Assembly: GCA_900547135.1 (NCBI GenBank) | Contig: URFJ01000009.1 | Location: 1 to 30,953 of the forward strand | Source of the DNA: an uncultured Eubacteriales bacterium | GTDB taxonomy: Bacteria > Bacillota > Clostridia > Christensenellales > CAG-138 | Direction of reading: 5' to 3' | Length of the DNA stretch: 30,953 nucleotides | Shown: piece by piece, positions 23,396-30,953 of the stretch | How the letters are laid out: each line of letters opens with the position of its first letter | How positions within the stretch are numbered: the first letter of the stretch is position 1 | Notes under the pieces: model-generated | Told to the model about the DNA's origin: nothing | Seen by the model: only the letters and a program-made list of their open reading frames with translations | The model's database searches: none | Translations under genes and position numbers: made by a program

Positions 23396-24448
23396 ATGAA
23401 CAATAAACGATTAGGGAAGCAGAGCGTTACGTTTGATATTGCTCCTAGGATACTTGCCTCAGGCACAGTTGTCGGAGACGTAGAGGGCCAGGGACCCATA
23501 GGAAAGCATTTCGACCTTATCATAGACGATGACATGTGGGGTGAGAAAAGCTATGAAAAGGCCGAATGTAAGATGTATGAACGCGCGGTGCGTATAGCCT
23601 CTCAAAAGGCGAACATTGACCCTGCAGATTTGGACTGCCTGTTGGGAGGAGATTTGCTAAACCAGATTATTACTGCCAACTATGCTGCACGGCAGCTGGG
23701 TTCGCCATTTTTAGGCTTATATGGAGCCTGTTCTACAATGGCTGAATCCATGCTGATTGGCTCTATGCTAATAAACGGCGGGTTTGCCCAATATGTTGCA
23801 TGTGCCGCAAGCAGCCATTTCTCTACGGCCGAGAGACAGTATCGTATGCCATTGGAGCTTGGTAGCCAACCCACCCCCACTTCTCAAAGGACCGTAACCG
23901 GTTCGGGATGCCTGGTGCTTACGGACGGAGACAATCGGATAGGCAGGGGTGAGGATAACGAAATGTATAATGATCTTTTTATTGCCGGAGGAACCATAGG
24001 CAAGGTAATAGACATGGGCATAACAGACGCGAACAATATGGGCGCGGCAATGGCGCCTGCAGCGGTGGATACTATGATATCCCACTTCAATGATACTAAT
24101 CGTACTCTTGCGGATTACGACCTTGTAATAACAGGCGATTTAGGCTTGTTTGGCACCGAAATGCTCTATGACCTATGCAGGGATAGCGGAATAGACCTGG
24201 GAGATAAGCACATTGACTGCGGAACTACAATATTTGAACCTTCTCAGGATGTTGACTGCGGGGCTAGCGGATGCGGATGCGCGGCAACCGTTTTAAGCGC
24301 ATATTTGCTAAAACGCATGGACGCCGGTGATTTTAACAGGGCGTTTTTTATGGCCACAGGAGCGCTTATGAGTCCAATGTCCGGCTTACAGGGAGAATCA
24401 ATACCATGTATAGCGCATGGCATAGTGCTTGAGAGGAGGACTGTATAA
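23396..24448 (+). CDS. spoVAD: Stage V sporulation protein AD (SpoVAD)
   Basis: A 350-residue soluble protein with a thiolase/KAS-III-like fold that binds dipicolinic acid and docks on the SpoVA channel. Typical blocks are FLGLYGACSTMAESM, SSHFSTAERQYRMPLE and ITGDLGLFG, with the DCGASGCGCAA stretch near the C-terminal end. It lies between spoVAC (12-nt gap) and spoVAE, whose ATG overlaps its stop by 1 nt. The length is as expected for the family. Confidence 0.95.
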   Translation: MNNKRLGKQSVTFDIAPRILASGTVVGDVEGQGPIGKHFDLIIDDDMWGEKSYEKAECKMYERAVRIASQKANIDPADLDCLLGGDLLNQIITANYAARQLGSPFLGLYGACSTMAESMLIGSMLINGGFAQYVACAASSHFSTAERQYRMPLELGSQPTPTSQRTVTGSGCLVLTDGDNRIGRGEDNEMYNDLFIAGGTIGKVIDMGITDANNMGAAMAPAAVDTMISHFNDTNRTLADYDLVITGDLGLFGTEMLYDLCRDSGIDLGDKHIDCGTTIFEPSQDVDCGASGCGCAATVLSAYLLKRMDAGDFNRAFFMATGALMSPMSGLQGESIPCIAHGIVLERRTV

Positions 24449-24816
24449 TGGGAGAGTTAATGGATTATGTATGGGCCTTTGTAGTAGGCGGGGTGATTTG
24501 CGTCGTGGGGCAGCTGCTGCTTAGCTTCACCAGAATGACGGCAGCAAGAATCCTGGTTTTATTCGTAACCTTGGGTGTGGTGCTAACGGCTTTAGGCATA
24601 TACGAGCCGCTGGTTGAGTTTGCCGGAGCGGGTGCTACTATACCCTTAACGGGATTTGGATATTCACTAGGAAAGGGCGCCATTGAAGGCGCGATGGAAA
24701 AAGGCGTTTTGGGCGCTATTACAGGAGGCGTCATCGCAACCGCCGCAGGGATAGCTGCAGCTATTGTATTTGGATACCTAAATGCCGTTATCTTTAAACC
24801 TAAAACAAAAAAATAG
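24448..24816 (+). CDS. spoVAE: Stage V sporulation protein AE (SpoVAE)
   Basis: A 122-residue four-helix membrane protein related to SpoVAC and part of the DPA channel complex. Shared blocks are FVVGGVICVVGQ and GIYEPLVEFAGAGATIPLTGFG; the match to the SpoVAC segments is visible by eye. The C-terminus ends in a basic tail. AGGAGG lies 8 nt upstream. It is the last gene of the spoVAC-AD-AE set; spoVAA, AB and AF are absent, the usual minimal set in Clostridia. Confidence 0.93.
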   Translation: MGELMDYVWAFVVGGVICVVGQLLLSFTRMTAARILVLFVTLGVVLTALGIYEPLVEFAGAGATIPLTGFGYSLGKGAIEGAMEKGVLGAITGGVIATAAGIAAAIVFGYLNAVIFKPKTKK

Positions 24817-24818
24817 AC

Positions 24819-24856
24819 AATTAATAACGGATAGCCAAAGCTATCCGTTATTAATT
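24819..24856. terminator. Perfect 17-bp bidirectional hairpin between spoVAE and the VanW gene
   Basis: AATTAATAACGGATAGC (24819-24835) is perfectly complementary to 24840-24856 with a CAAA loop. It starts 2 nt past the spoVAE stop and ends 8 nt before the stop of the convergent gene, so it can end transcripts from both sides. Confidence 0.8.
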
Positions 24857-24864
24857 ATTTGATA

Positions 24865-26358
24865 TTAATTTAACTTATAATCTGAAAGGAGTACTGTCCC
24901 TTCTATAAAACCAGGCCAGACATGTATCCTTTCGGGGTGCATATTGTAGGTGGTTCTCGACTCGCGTTTACGGTCGACCTCAACATCATTTTTATAATAA
25001 ACCCGATATGCCTCATAGATATATCCTTTACGGGCTTTATTCTGAACCTTCCAGTACGGCTCGTAAAGATAGTCCTTTTCAATATATATGGTAGCAGAAG
25101 GATCTATAACCTCTATAAGCTTTGAAACGAAGTCAACCCTGTCATAATTCTTTCCGCTGATGGGCTCGCCATAAACCTCGCAATGCATTTGCTGCTTAGA
25201 TGACTCAACCCATGTAAAAATATATATTGGACTGCCGGTGTTGTTCCTCCACTGAAAGTCAATGCGTCCGCTGTCAATGGTGGCGTCGCGTCCTCCGTCA
25301 ACATAATCGCTAACTCTTGAATGCCCCTGCCTGTAGACTATCTCAAGGTCGGCCATTACAACCGCGTTATAAACTGTGGTTGAAACCTGACACACTCCGC
25401 CGCCAGGCTGATTTTCCGTTGCGGCGCCTCCCTGTATAATTGCTGGGCCGTCCTTCCACCCGTTAGCGTGGGTGCGGTAGCCGAGTATATCGTTGGTGGA
25501 AAAAACCTCCCCCGGGTTTACTATAGTCCCATTTATCATTCCCGCCGCCTTTTTAATGTTATGAACCCTGCCCGAACCGTTGCTCATAGCATAAGAGGTA
25601 TAAAATCTCGCCCTCAAGGTTAGATTTTGGCGCAGCTGATCGGCAGTTATTTCCGCCTTTGTTATAGTTGCTGGAAGCTCAATTTTGCCCGATACGCCTT
25701 GCTCCATATTGGAGGATATCAATTCATAAAGCGTCTCCTGATCTACCTCTACTCCGTCAACGCTTTCCTTAAATATAAATTTTGCGCTTCCGGTAAGATC
25801 GGGATTTATTACAACAGTAGCATCAATAGGGGGTGTATTAATTTTTTCGGCTATTTCAGCAACGAAGTCTTTTAATGGAGAGCAGTCTATATTGCACGTT
25901 ATAGTATATTCTTTACCGTTTAACGCTATATCCTCAAGCTCAGCCTTCAGAGATTCGTAATCTCCGCCTCTGGCAAGGGAAAACGCCTCGTCGAGCACAT
26001 TGTCGGTATTGTAGATTAAAATAACGTCATCCGCCGTAACCTTAAAATGCCTGCCTCCATACGAGATTGTTACTATGGTGTCAGGAATTAAATCTTCCTC
26101 GATGGATTTTAACGCTTCTTTTGCTTCCAGCGGCGTCATTCCGCTTATTGAAACGCCATTTACAGTAACTCCTTCATGATACGTGCTGGATTTGATTATC
26201 TGCTGGCGTTCGGTTTCCTCCGCCGCCCTGCGGGCTATTGCTTCCTGATTTTTAGTAACAATAATTATCGTAGTTACCGTAATAGCCGCTATAGCCAAAA
26301 AAAGAGATGAAAGTAAAATTAATAGCTTCTTACCTTTTTTCATGGGCGTTTTTTCCAT
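24865..26358 (-). CDS. VanW/YoaR-like exported protein with peptidoglycan-binding domain
   Basis: A 497-residue protein with an N-terminal signal-anchor helix (about 10-35). Then comes a YoaR-type putative peptidoglycan-binding domain (PG_binding_4-like), starting near GVTVNGVSISGMTPLEAKEAL, and a VanW domain in the C-terminal half. VanW features are VNPGEVFSTNDILG, QPGGGVCQVSTTVYNAV and GRDATIDSGRIDFQWRN. A C-terminal stretch of about 90 residues follows. The molecular function of VanW is unknown, though members associate with cell-wall and germination traits. An ATG at 26370 exists, but GGAG lies 6 nt before the ATG at 26358. It converges on spoVAE. Confidence 0.88.
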   Translation of the reverse strand: MEKTPMKKGKKLLILLSSLFLAIAAITVTTIIIVTKNQEAIARRAAEETERQQIIKSSTYHEGVTVNGVSISGMTPLEAKEALKSIEEDLIPDTIVTISYGGRHFKVTADDVILIYNTDNVLDEAFSLARGGDYESLKAELEDIALNGKEYTITCNIDCSPLKDFVAEIAEKINTPPIDATVVINPDLTGSAKFIFKESVDGVEVDQETLYELISSNMEQGVSGKIELPATITKAEITADQLRQNLTLRARFYTSYAMSNGSGRVHNIKKAAGMINGTIVNPGEVFSTNDILGYRTHANGWKDGPAIIQGGAATENQPGGGVCQVSTTVYNAVVMADLEIVYRQGHSRVSDYVDGGRDATIDSGRIDFQWRNNTGSPIYIFTWVESSKQQMHCEVYGEPISGKNYDRVDFVSKLIEVIDPSATIYIEKDYLYEPYWKVQNKARKGYIYEAYRVYYKNDVEVDRKRESRTTYNMHPERIHVWPGFIEGTVLLSDYKLN

Positions 26359-26482
26359 AATGCTCTCCATTCAGAATCGATTTTTAAAGTGCAAACTTCG
26401 ATTAATTATACCTTTTATTGGAGTTTATGTAAAGCACTACAATATGAAACGTATGATTTTTTTATTGCGTACGAGTTAAAAA

Positions 26483-26511
26483 TTGACAAATACAAATATA
26501 TGTGATATCTT
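26483..26511 (+). promoter_or_regulatory. Probable sigma-A promoter for the P1 peptidase gene
   Basis: A perfect -35 TTGACA (26483-26488) and -10 TATCTT (26506-26511) have a 17-bp spacer, about 75 nt before the start codon. Confidence 0.5.
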
Positions 26512-26586
26512 TAAAAAATACTACTAGATTATTAATTGCAATATAGATAGCTTTAATTATAGCTCGAAGAAGGGAAGTAATAATAA

Positions 26587-27495
26587 ATGAAGTATATTAC
26601 GGCTATAGACGGCTTATCGGTAGGACACTGGACTGAACCGGTCGCGTTAACCGGTTGTACAGCGATAGTATGCGAGAATGGGGCTGTATGCGGCGTTGAC
26701 GTCCGCGGCTCGGCACCGGGAACGCGTGAAACGGATCTTCTGCGTGGTTATAATTCAGTTACTAGGATAAACGCCGTTATGCTGTGCGGCGGCAGTGCCT
26801 TTGGGTTGGATGCGGTGTCAGGGGCAATGAATTATCTTGAAGAAAAGGGCTGCGGTGTAGACGTAGGTACTGGAGTTGTTCCAATAGTGCCGGCGGCCGT
26901 TATATTTGACTTGGGGGTAGGAGACCCCAGTGTAAGGCCGATTAAAGACAATGGGTATGCCGCCTGCGTTGACGCCAAGGCGGGCGCGTACCTGACCGGC
27001 AGTGTAGGGGTTGGCACAGGGGCTACGGTAGGCAAAGCGTTCGGACCTAAATTCGCAATGAGATCGGGGATAGGAAGCAGTTGCATTGATATAGGCGGCG
27101 GAGTAAAGGTGGGGGCGCTTATTGCTGTGAACGCTCTTGGAGACGTTTATAATCCAGAAACAGGAGGCATTGTAGCGGGCGCAAGAAGCAGCGGCGGGTT
27201 TCTCAACTGTATGTCGCTGACCTCTAAAACCGCATATCCATCTGGTTTCACGAATACTACAATAGGTGTAATCGCAACCAACGCTTCCTTAACCCGCGAG
27301 GAGGCTAATAAGATAGCCTCAATGGGTCATGATGGGTTGGCTATGACTATCAAGCCGGTCCACACTCATCTTGACGGCGATACGCTGTTTGCGCTGAGTA
27401 CAGGCGAGATTCAAAACGTATCAATGCTTTCCGTTATGATCGGTGCGGTAAAGGCTGTTTCATTGGCTGTACTGGACGCTGTCAGTCTGCAATAA
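26587..27495 (+). CDS. P1 family (DmpA/NylC-type) autoprocessing peptidase
   Basis: A 302-residue Ntn-like hydrolase of peptidase family S58 (P1; L-aminopeptidase/D-esterase DmpA, NylC). Family blocks are LSVGHWTEP at the N-terminus, RGSAPGTRETDLL, LCGGSAFGLDA, and the segment GFTNTTIGVIATNA. Autocleavage would fall at Asn223-Thr224, giving alpha and beta chains, with Thr224 as the N-terminal nucleophile. That Asn/Thr pair resembles NylC, whereas DmpA uses Gly/Ser. The short length is typical of Firmicutes members. Substrates could be D- or L-amino-terminal amides or cyclic amides, but the real one is unknown. Confidence 0.9.
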   Translation: MKYITAIDGLSVGHWTEPVALTGCTAIVCENGAVCGVDVRGSAPGTRETDLLRGYNSVTRINAVMLCGGSAFGLDAVSGAMNYLEEKGCGVDVGTGVVPIVPAAVIFDLGVGDPSVRPIKDNGYAACVDAKAGAYLTGSVGVGTGATVGKAFGPKFAMRSGIGSSCIDIGGGVKVGALIAVNALGDVYNPETGGIVAGARSSGGFLNCMSLTSKTAYPSGFTNTTIGVIATNASLTREEANKIASMGHDGLAMTIKPVHTHLDGDTLFALSTGEIQNVSMLSVMIGAVKAVSLAVLDAVSLQ

Positions 27496-27533
27496 GGTTT
27501 TTGGGTTTTCGTGCTATATATTTTTGGCTAATG

Positions 27534-27562
27534 TTGTTATATTAAAAAAATGCATTTATAAT
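27534..27562 (+). promoter_or_regulatory. Sigma-A promoter for the ECF transporter/coaX operon
   Basis: -35 TTGTTA (27534-27539) and a perfect -10 TATAAT (27557-27562) are separated by 17 bp, ending about 30 nt before the start. Confidence 0.6.
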
Positions 27563-27593
27563 ATGTTAGATTATAGTTAAACGGGGGTAAACT

Positions 27594-28295
27594 TTGAGTA
27601 TGAATACGCGTAAGATCGTGCTATACGCTTTATTTGTGGCGATAACGCTTGTGCTTGGGCTTTCTCCAATTGGGTACATACCCATTGGTGTACTGGAGAT
27701 TACCATCGTGCATATACCTGTTATAATTGGGGCTTTTGTCCTCGGAGTAAAGGGCGGGGCGCTTCTAGGTTTTATATTTGGAGTTACCAGTATTGGAAGG
27801 GCGCTGATGCTCCCAACTCCTTTGTCCATGGTATTGCTTGGAACAGATACGGGTTTTGGTTGGTATAACCTGTTCCTTATCGTTATAATAATATTTGTCC
27901 CAAGAATACTTGTGGGCGTCTTTTCATCGCTTATATACAGGGCCTTTGAGAAGAGGGAGGAACGGGATACGCAATCCCTTGAAGGTCTTGAAGGAACCGT
28001 TTTAATAGACGCGAAGAAAAAAATAAACAGAAAGATGATCTTAGGCACAAGTGTAGCCTCGCTCGCGGGCTCTGTTACCAACACGGTTTTTTTCCTGGGA
28101 TTCACTTTTTTCTGTGCGGCTTCATTGCTGGCTCAGAGCTTTGGAACGGATATTGCGGGCATAGCGACTATGCTGTTTACCGCTACAGGACTGCTCAATG
28201 GAAGTATAGAGGCTGTGCTTTCAATTATAATATGCACGGCGGTTATGCGTGTTCTTAAAAAATACATGTCTATTGACCGGATTGGCTTAAGGTGA
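27594..28295 (+). CDS. ECF transporter S component, probably for pantothenate (PanT)
   Basis: A 233-residue membrane protein of about six helices with the usual ECF S-component pattern. The N-terminal segment TRKIVLYALFVAITLVLGL has the hydrophobic signature, followed by VHIPVIIGAFVLGVKGG. S components bind vitamins and share the energising EcfA/A'/T module encoded elsewhere. The next gene, 7 nt downstream, is coaX (pantothenate kinase), which makes pantothenate the most likely substrate. The TTG at 27594 has better spacing (6 nt) from GGGGG than the ATG at 27600 (12 nt), so either start is possible. A charged loop of about 30 residues in the middle is unusual but seen in PanT-like proteins. 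Confidence 0.75.
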   Translation: MSMNTRKIVLYALFVAITLVLGLSPIGYIPIGVLEITIVHIPVIIGAFVLGVKGGALLGFIFGVTSIGRALMLPTPLSMVLLGTDTGFGWYNLFLIVIIIFVPRILVGVFSSLIYRAFEKREERDTQSLEGLEGTVLIDAKKKINRKMILGTSVASLAGSVTNTVFFLGFTFFCAASLLAQSFGTDIAGIATMLFTATGLLNGSIEAVLSIIICTAVMRVLKKYMSIDRIGLR

Positions 28296-28302
28296 TTGCG
28301 TT

Positions 28303-29070
28303 ATGCTACTTGCCTTTGATATCGGTAACACAAATATAAAAACAGGCCTTTTTGAAAACGGACAGCTTAGGTATTCCTGGAGACTGACCACGGATTTAAG
28401 GAAAACGTCGGACGAATACGGCGTTCATATTGAGTCGTTTTTTAATCACCTTGGTCTTGGCACAGACTGTGTTGACGGAATAATAATGTCTACCGTTATA
28501 CCCTCTATAAATTATACTATAGAGCATATGTGCAGGTTTTTTTTCAGTGGCAAAAGGCTGCTGCAGGTTGACCATAAGCTTGAGACAGGGCTGATAAACA
28601 GATATGAACACCCCGAAACTCTAGGGTCGGACAGAATATGCAACGCTGTAGCCGCCTTTTATAGTTATGGAGGTCCATGCATAGCAATTGATTTTGGAAC
28701 CGCAACTAACTTCAGCGTAATATCTCAAAGCGGAGAGTTTCTGGGTGGACTCATATGCCCCGGAATCAAGATTTCAACCGACGCGCTGATTGAGCATGCC
28801 GCAATGCTCTCCAAGGTAGAATATAATAAGCCGGTCAGGGTGATCAGCAACAATACGGAGGACGCTATCAGGTCGGGGATAATTAACGGATATGTGGGGC
28901 AGGTGGAGCATATTGTTGACCTCATCGGCGATGAGCTGCATTGTAGTCCTATAGTTGTTGCCACCGGAGGCATGTCCGCTATGATAGCATCTGAAACCAG
29001 CCGTATCAACCACCTGAACCCCACATTGACACTCGAAGGCCTTGCCATAATCTATGAAATGAATGCTTAA
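28303..29070 (+). CDS. coaX: Type III pantothenate kinase CoaX
   Basis: A 255-residue kinase of the ASKHA fold that phosphorylates pantothenate, the first step of CoA synthesis. The P-loop-like phosphate motif DIGNTN (residues 6-11), the second phosphate site DFGTATNF near 129 and the conserved GSDRICNAVAA block (usually GADR) are present. Type III enzymes are insensitive to CoA feedback and need a monovalent cation. The ribosome binding site AAGGTGA overlaps the stop of the upstream transporter gene. It runs into a convergent small gene with a 4-nt overlap. Confidence 0.95.
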   Translation: MLLAFDIGNTNIKTGLFENGQLRYSWRLTTDLRKTSDEYGVHIESFFNHLGLGTDCVDGIIMSTVIPSINYTIEHMCRFFFSGKRLLQVDHKLETGLINRYEHPETLGSDRICNAVAAFYSYGGPCIAIDFGTATNFSVISQSGEFLGGLICPGIKISTDALIEHAAMLSKVEYNKPVRVISNNTEDAIRSGIINGYVGQVEHIVDLIGDELHCSPIVVATGGMSAMIASETSRINHLNPTLTLEGLAIIYEMNA

Positions 29071-29243
29071 ACATAGTGTTTAAACCAGTATATGGCATAG
29101 GCGATGGAAATTAGCACCTGTAACGCGGTAAGCCCATAACATACATTGCGTCGCACAGTATCGTTGCGGCGCTTATATATTTTTGCTCCAATAAACGGAA
29201 CAAAGGGTATCGCGCCAATATATATCAGAAAGGCCGCTGTCAA
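29067..29243 (-). CDS. 58-residue two-helix membrane protein, function unknown
   Basis: A small protein of two hydrophobic segments (about residues 1-20 and 37-54) joined by a basic loop with Lys-Arg-Arg and Arg-Arg. The open frame starts at ATG 29264, but a very strong GGAGGTGA lies inside it, 5 nt before TTG at 29243, so the shorter form is more likely. Its 3' end overlaps coaX by 4 nt in convergent orientation. A putative sigma-A promoter precedes it. No homologue is recognised. Helix-loop-helix size resembles small stress or germination membrane proteins, without further support. Confidence 0.55.
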   Translation of the reverse strand: MTAAFLIYIGAIPFVPFIGAKIYKRRNDTVRRNVCYGLTALQVLISIAYAIYWFKHYV

Positions 29244-29270
29244 TAAAATCACCTCCGATGACATGTGTAT

Positions 29271-29298
29271 ATTATCATTAAAAATATGTATGCTTCAA
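29271..29298 (-). promoter_or_regulatory. Possible promoter for the 58-residue membrane protein
   Basis: On the minus strand, -35 TTGAAG (29293-29298) and -10 GATAAT (29271-29276) are 16 bp apart. The GGAGGTGA ribosome binding site and start follow within 30 nt. Confidence 0.35.
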
Positions 29299-29410
29299 TC
29301 GTAGATGGATGGAACTGATACATAATATTAGCAGCAAATCTAACTGCAGTAAAATAAATACGCTCCATAAAATGGTTGGGTTGCAGAGAATTTTGTATTA
29401 CATAATCCTG

Positions 29411-29439
29411 TTGACACGCAAAACGATTGGAGTTAGAAT
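29411..29439 (+). promoter_or_regulatory. Sigma-A promoter of uvrB
   Basis: Perfect -35 TTGACA (29411-29416), a 17-bp spacer and -10 TAGAAT (29434-29439). The SOS box sits just after the -10. Confidence 0.75.
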
Positions 29440-29447
29440 AGATGTTG

Positions 29448-29459
29448 GAACGTTCGTTC
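29448..29459 (+). promoter_or_regulatory. LexA (SOS/DinR) box of uvrB
   Basis: GAAC-N4-GTTC (GAACGTTCGTTC) matches the Firmicutes LexA/DinR consensus core. It covers the predicted transcription start, a position fitting for repression. Confidence 0.75.
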
Positions 29460-29544
29460 TAAACTTGCCCGCCTGATTTATCAGCAGGTAAATTTAATAC
29501 TTAATATTCAAACTGCCGATATTGGAAAATGGAGTGTTAAAAAT

Positions 29545-30953
29545 ATGGAGACAAACAGCGCTTTCCGGCTGGTATCCCCATTTAAGCCCACAGGGGATCA
29601 GCCACAAGCCATAGAAAAGCTTGTGAAGGGAATTGAAGACGGTAATAAAGCCCAGACCTTGTTGGGAGTTACAGGTTCGGGCAAAACATTTACAATGGCC
29701 AATATCATTGAGCGGGTTCAAAGTCCTACCCTGGTTATAGCTCATAATAAGACGCTAGCTGCCCAGCTTTGCTCCGAGCTGCGGGAATTTTTCCCTAGTT
29801 CCGCGGTTGAATATTTCGTTTCCTATTATGATTATTACCAGCCCGAGGCTTACATACCGGCTTCGGATACCTATATTGAAAAGGTAGCGACAATCAACGA
29901 GGAGATTGACCGGCTGAGACACAGCGCCACATGCGCACTTAACGAACGCAGGGATGTGATAATAGTCGCATCGGTTTCATGCATTTATGCGCTTGGCGAT
30001 CCCGAGGAGTACCTAAATCTAAGCGTGTCGTTAAGAAAAGGCATGGCTGTCGACCGCGACACCGTCATGAGACGGCTGGTGGATATCCAGTATCAGCGCA
30101 ATGAATTCGACTTTGCAAGAGGAACATTTCGCGCAAAGGGCGACGTCCTAGAGATATTTCCGATGAATTTGATGGATAAAGCCATACGTGTAGAGTTTTT
30201 CGGAGATGAGATAGAGCGGATCAGCGAGGTAAACCCGCTTACTGGCGAAATGCTGCTGGACATGGTTCATACTGTAATTTTTCCGGCGTCGCACTATGCT
30301 ACAGGACACGAAAAGCTGAAATCAGCTATTGCGGACATTGAAGAGGATTTATGGAAGCAGATAGAGCGTCTAAAGGACAATGGGGATCTTGTAGAAGCGC
30401 AGAGGCTGGAACAGCGCACATTATATGATATTGAAATGATGCAGGAAATCGGGTATTGTCAGGGCATTGAAAACTATTCCAGATATTTCGACGGCAGGCG
30501 TCCGGGCGACCCTCCCTTTACCCTTTTGGATTATTTTCCGGACGATTTCCTTATGATAATCGACGAGTCGCATGTTACGCTGCCCCAAATCAGGGGAATG
30601 TACCGCGGAGACCGGGCACGCAAGGAAACACTGGTTCAGTATGGATTCAGGCTACCGTCGGCATACGACAACAGGCCCTTGAAGTTTGACGAGTTTGAGG
30701 ATAGAATCAACCAGGTGGTCTTCGTTTCCGCAACACCTGGAGCGTTTGAGCTTGAGCATTCCTCAGCGATGGCTGAACAGATAATCAGGCCTACGGGCCT
30801 TGTTGATCCCGAGATAAGCGTGAGGCCGGTGACAGGACAGGTGGACGACCTGCTTGGAGAGATAAGGGCCACAGCCGGCAAGGGCATGCGTATTTTGGTT
30901 ACGACACTGACAAAGAGAATGGCCGAAATGCTTACGGAATATCTTGATGGAAT
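29545..30953 (+). CDS. uvrB: Excinuclease ABC subunit B, UvrB (5' part; 3' end outside the window)
   Basis: The DNA-damage-verifying helicase-like subunit of nucleotide excision repair. About 469 of roughly 660 residues are inside the window, and the frame stays open to the last base. Visible are the start FRLVSPFKPTGDQPQAI, Walker A GVTGSGKTFT, the beta-hairpin YYDYYQPEAYIP, motif II DESHVTLPQIRGMYRGDR and motif III FVSATPG. ATG 29545 has GGAG 10 nt upstream. Expression is likely SOS-induced because a LexA box lies on the promoter. The next gene in such loci is often uvrA, which is beyond the window. Confidence 0.96.
   Translation, partial: METNSAFRLVSPFKPTGDQPQAIEKLVKGIEDGNKAQTLLGVTGSGKTFTMANIIERVQSPTLVIAHNKTLAAQLCSELREFFPSSAVEYFVSYYDYYQPEAYIPASDTYIEKVATINEEIDRLRHSATCALNERRDVIIVASVSCIYALGDPEEYLNLSVSLRKGMAVDRDTVMRRLVDIQYQRNEFDFARGTFRAKGDVLEIFPMNLMDKAIRVEFFGDEIERISEVNPLTGEMLLDMVHTVIFPASHYATGHEKLKSAIADIEEDLWKQIERLKDNGDLVEAQRLEQRTLYDIEMMQEIGYCQGIENYSRYFDGRRPGDPPFTLLDYFPDDFLMIIDESHVTLPQIRGMYRGDRARKETLVQYGFRLPSAYDNRPLKFDEFEDRINQVVFVSATPGAFELEHSSAMAEQIIRPTGLVDPEISVRPVTGQVDDLLGEIRATAGKGMRILVTTLTKRMAEMLTEYLDG

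Noticed and set aside
27496..27593. Riboswitch upstream of the ECF transporter gene
   Set aside because: The leader after the TATAAT promoter is only about 25 nt, too short for a vitamin riboswitch.
29494..29745. Minus-strand ORF of 83 codons over the uvrB start
   Set aside because: It is antisense to the well-supported uvrB 5' end and promoter region and has no ribosome binding site or family pattern.
30636..30887. Minus-strand 83-codon ORF inside uvrB
   Set aside because: It is a shadow of conserved uvrB coding sequence.
1..30953. Mobile element, prophage or defence island
   Set aside because: No transposase, integrase, terminal repeats, restriction or CRISPR genes were seen; gene order and signals are uniform across the window.

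Overview
The window comes from a low-to-moderate GC, endospore-forming member of the Firmicutes, most likely class Clostridia. The evidence is a complete GerA/GerB/GerC germinant receptor operon, spoVAC-spoVAD-spoVAE, two CotF-type coat proteins, a CotJC-type manganese catalase, a VanW/YoaR-type protein, strong AGGAGG ribosome binding sites and frequent TTG/GTG starts. No rRNA, tRNA, CRISPR array, transposase, integrase or phage gene was seen. It reads as chromosomal backbone. I cannot assign a genus.

Left part, positions 1-7400, plus strand. The 3' end of pyrG (CTP synthase) overlaps an orphan dihydrolipoamide dehydrogenase gene, which overlaps tadA (tRNA-A34 deaminase), followed by the ribosome-assembly GTPase gene ysxC/engB. 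Then come a small two-zinc-ribbon protein, a metallophosphoesterase, an ABC-F ATPase and a DUF6530-like protein with its own near-consensus sigma-A promoter and a terminator.

Centre, positions 7450-21450, mostly minus strand. The gerA-gerB-gerC operon ends in a 52-residue two-helix membrane protein that looks like a germinant receptor D subunit. Upstream lie a secreted SH3/peptidoglycan-binding protein with an unfamiliar C-terminal domain, a zinc-ribbon protein and a class A penicillin-binding protein. A CotJC-like manganese catalase faces the PBP gene. Next are nnr (NAD(P)HX epimerase/dehydratase) and acpS, then a pair of TasA/camelysin-like secreted proteins (one with a SipW-type signal, one with a sortase-like tail), then recX.

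Right part, positions 21450-30953. Two CotF-like genes precede an operon of two previously uncalled tiny proteins followed by spoVAC, spoVAD and spoVAE. A perfect 17-bp terminator separates this from a convergent VanW-family gene. Then come a P1-family autoprocessing peptidase with a predicted Thr nucleophile, an ECF S-component (probably pantothenate, PanT) coupled to coaX, a small two-helix membrane protein, and the 5' part of uvrB behind a sigma-A promoter with an SOS (LexA) box.

The unifying theme of 7.4-26.4 kb is the spore life cycle: receptor (Ger), DPA channel (SpoVA), coat (CotF, manganese catalase) and wall (PBP, SH3/PG-binding, VanW). The points most worth a second look are small genes: the D-subunit candidate after gerC, the 55- and 43-residue proteins in front of spoVAC, and a 32-codon ORF with an excellent ribosome binding site near 20.8 kb. 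I found no clear sign of a wholly new multi-gene system.
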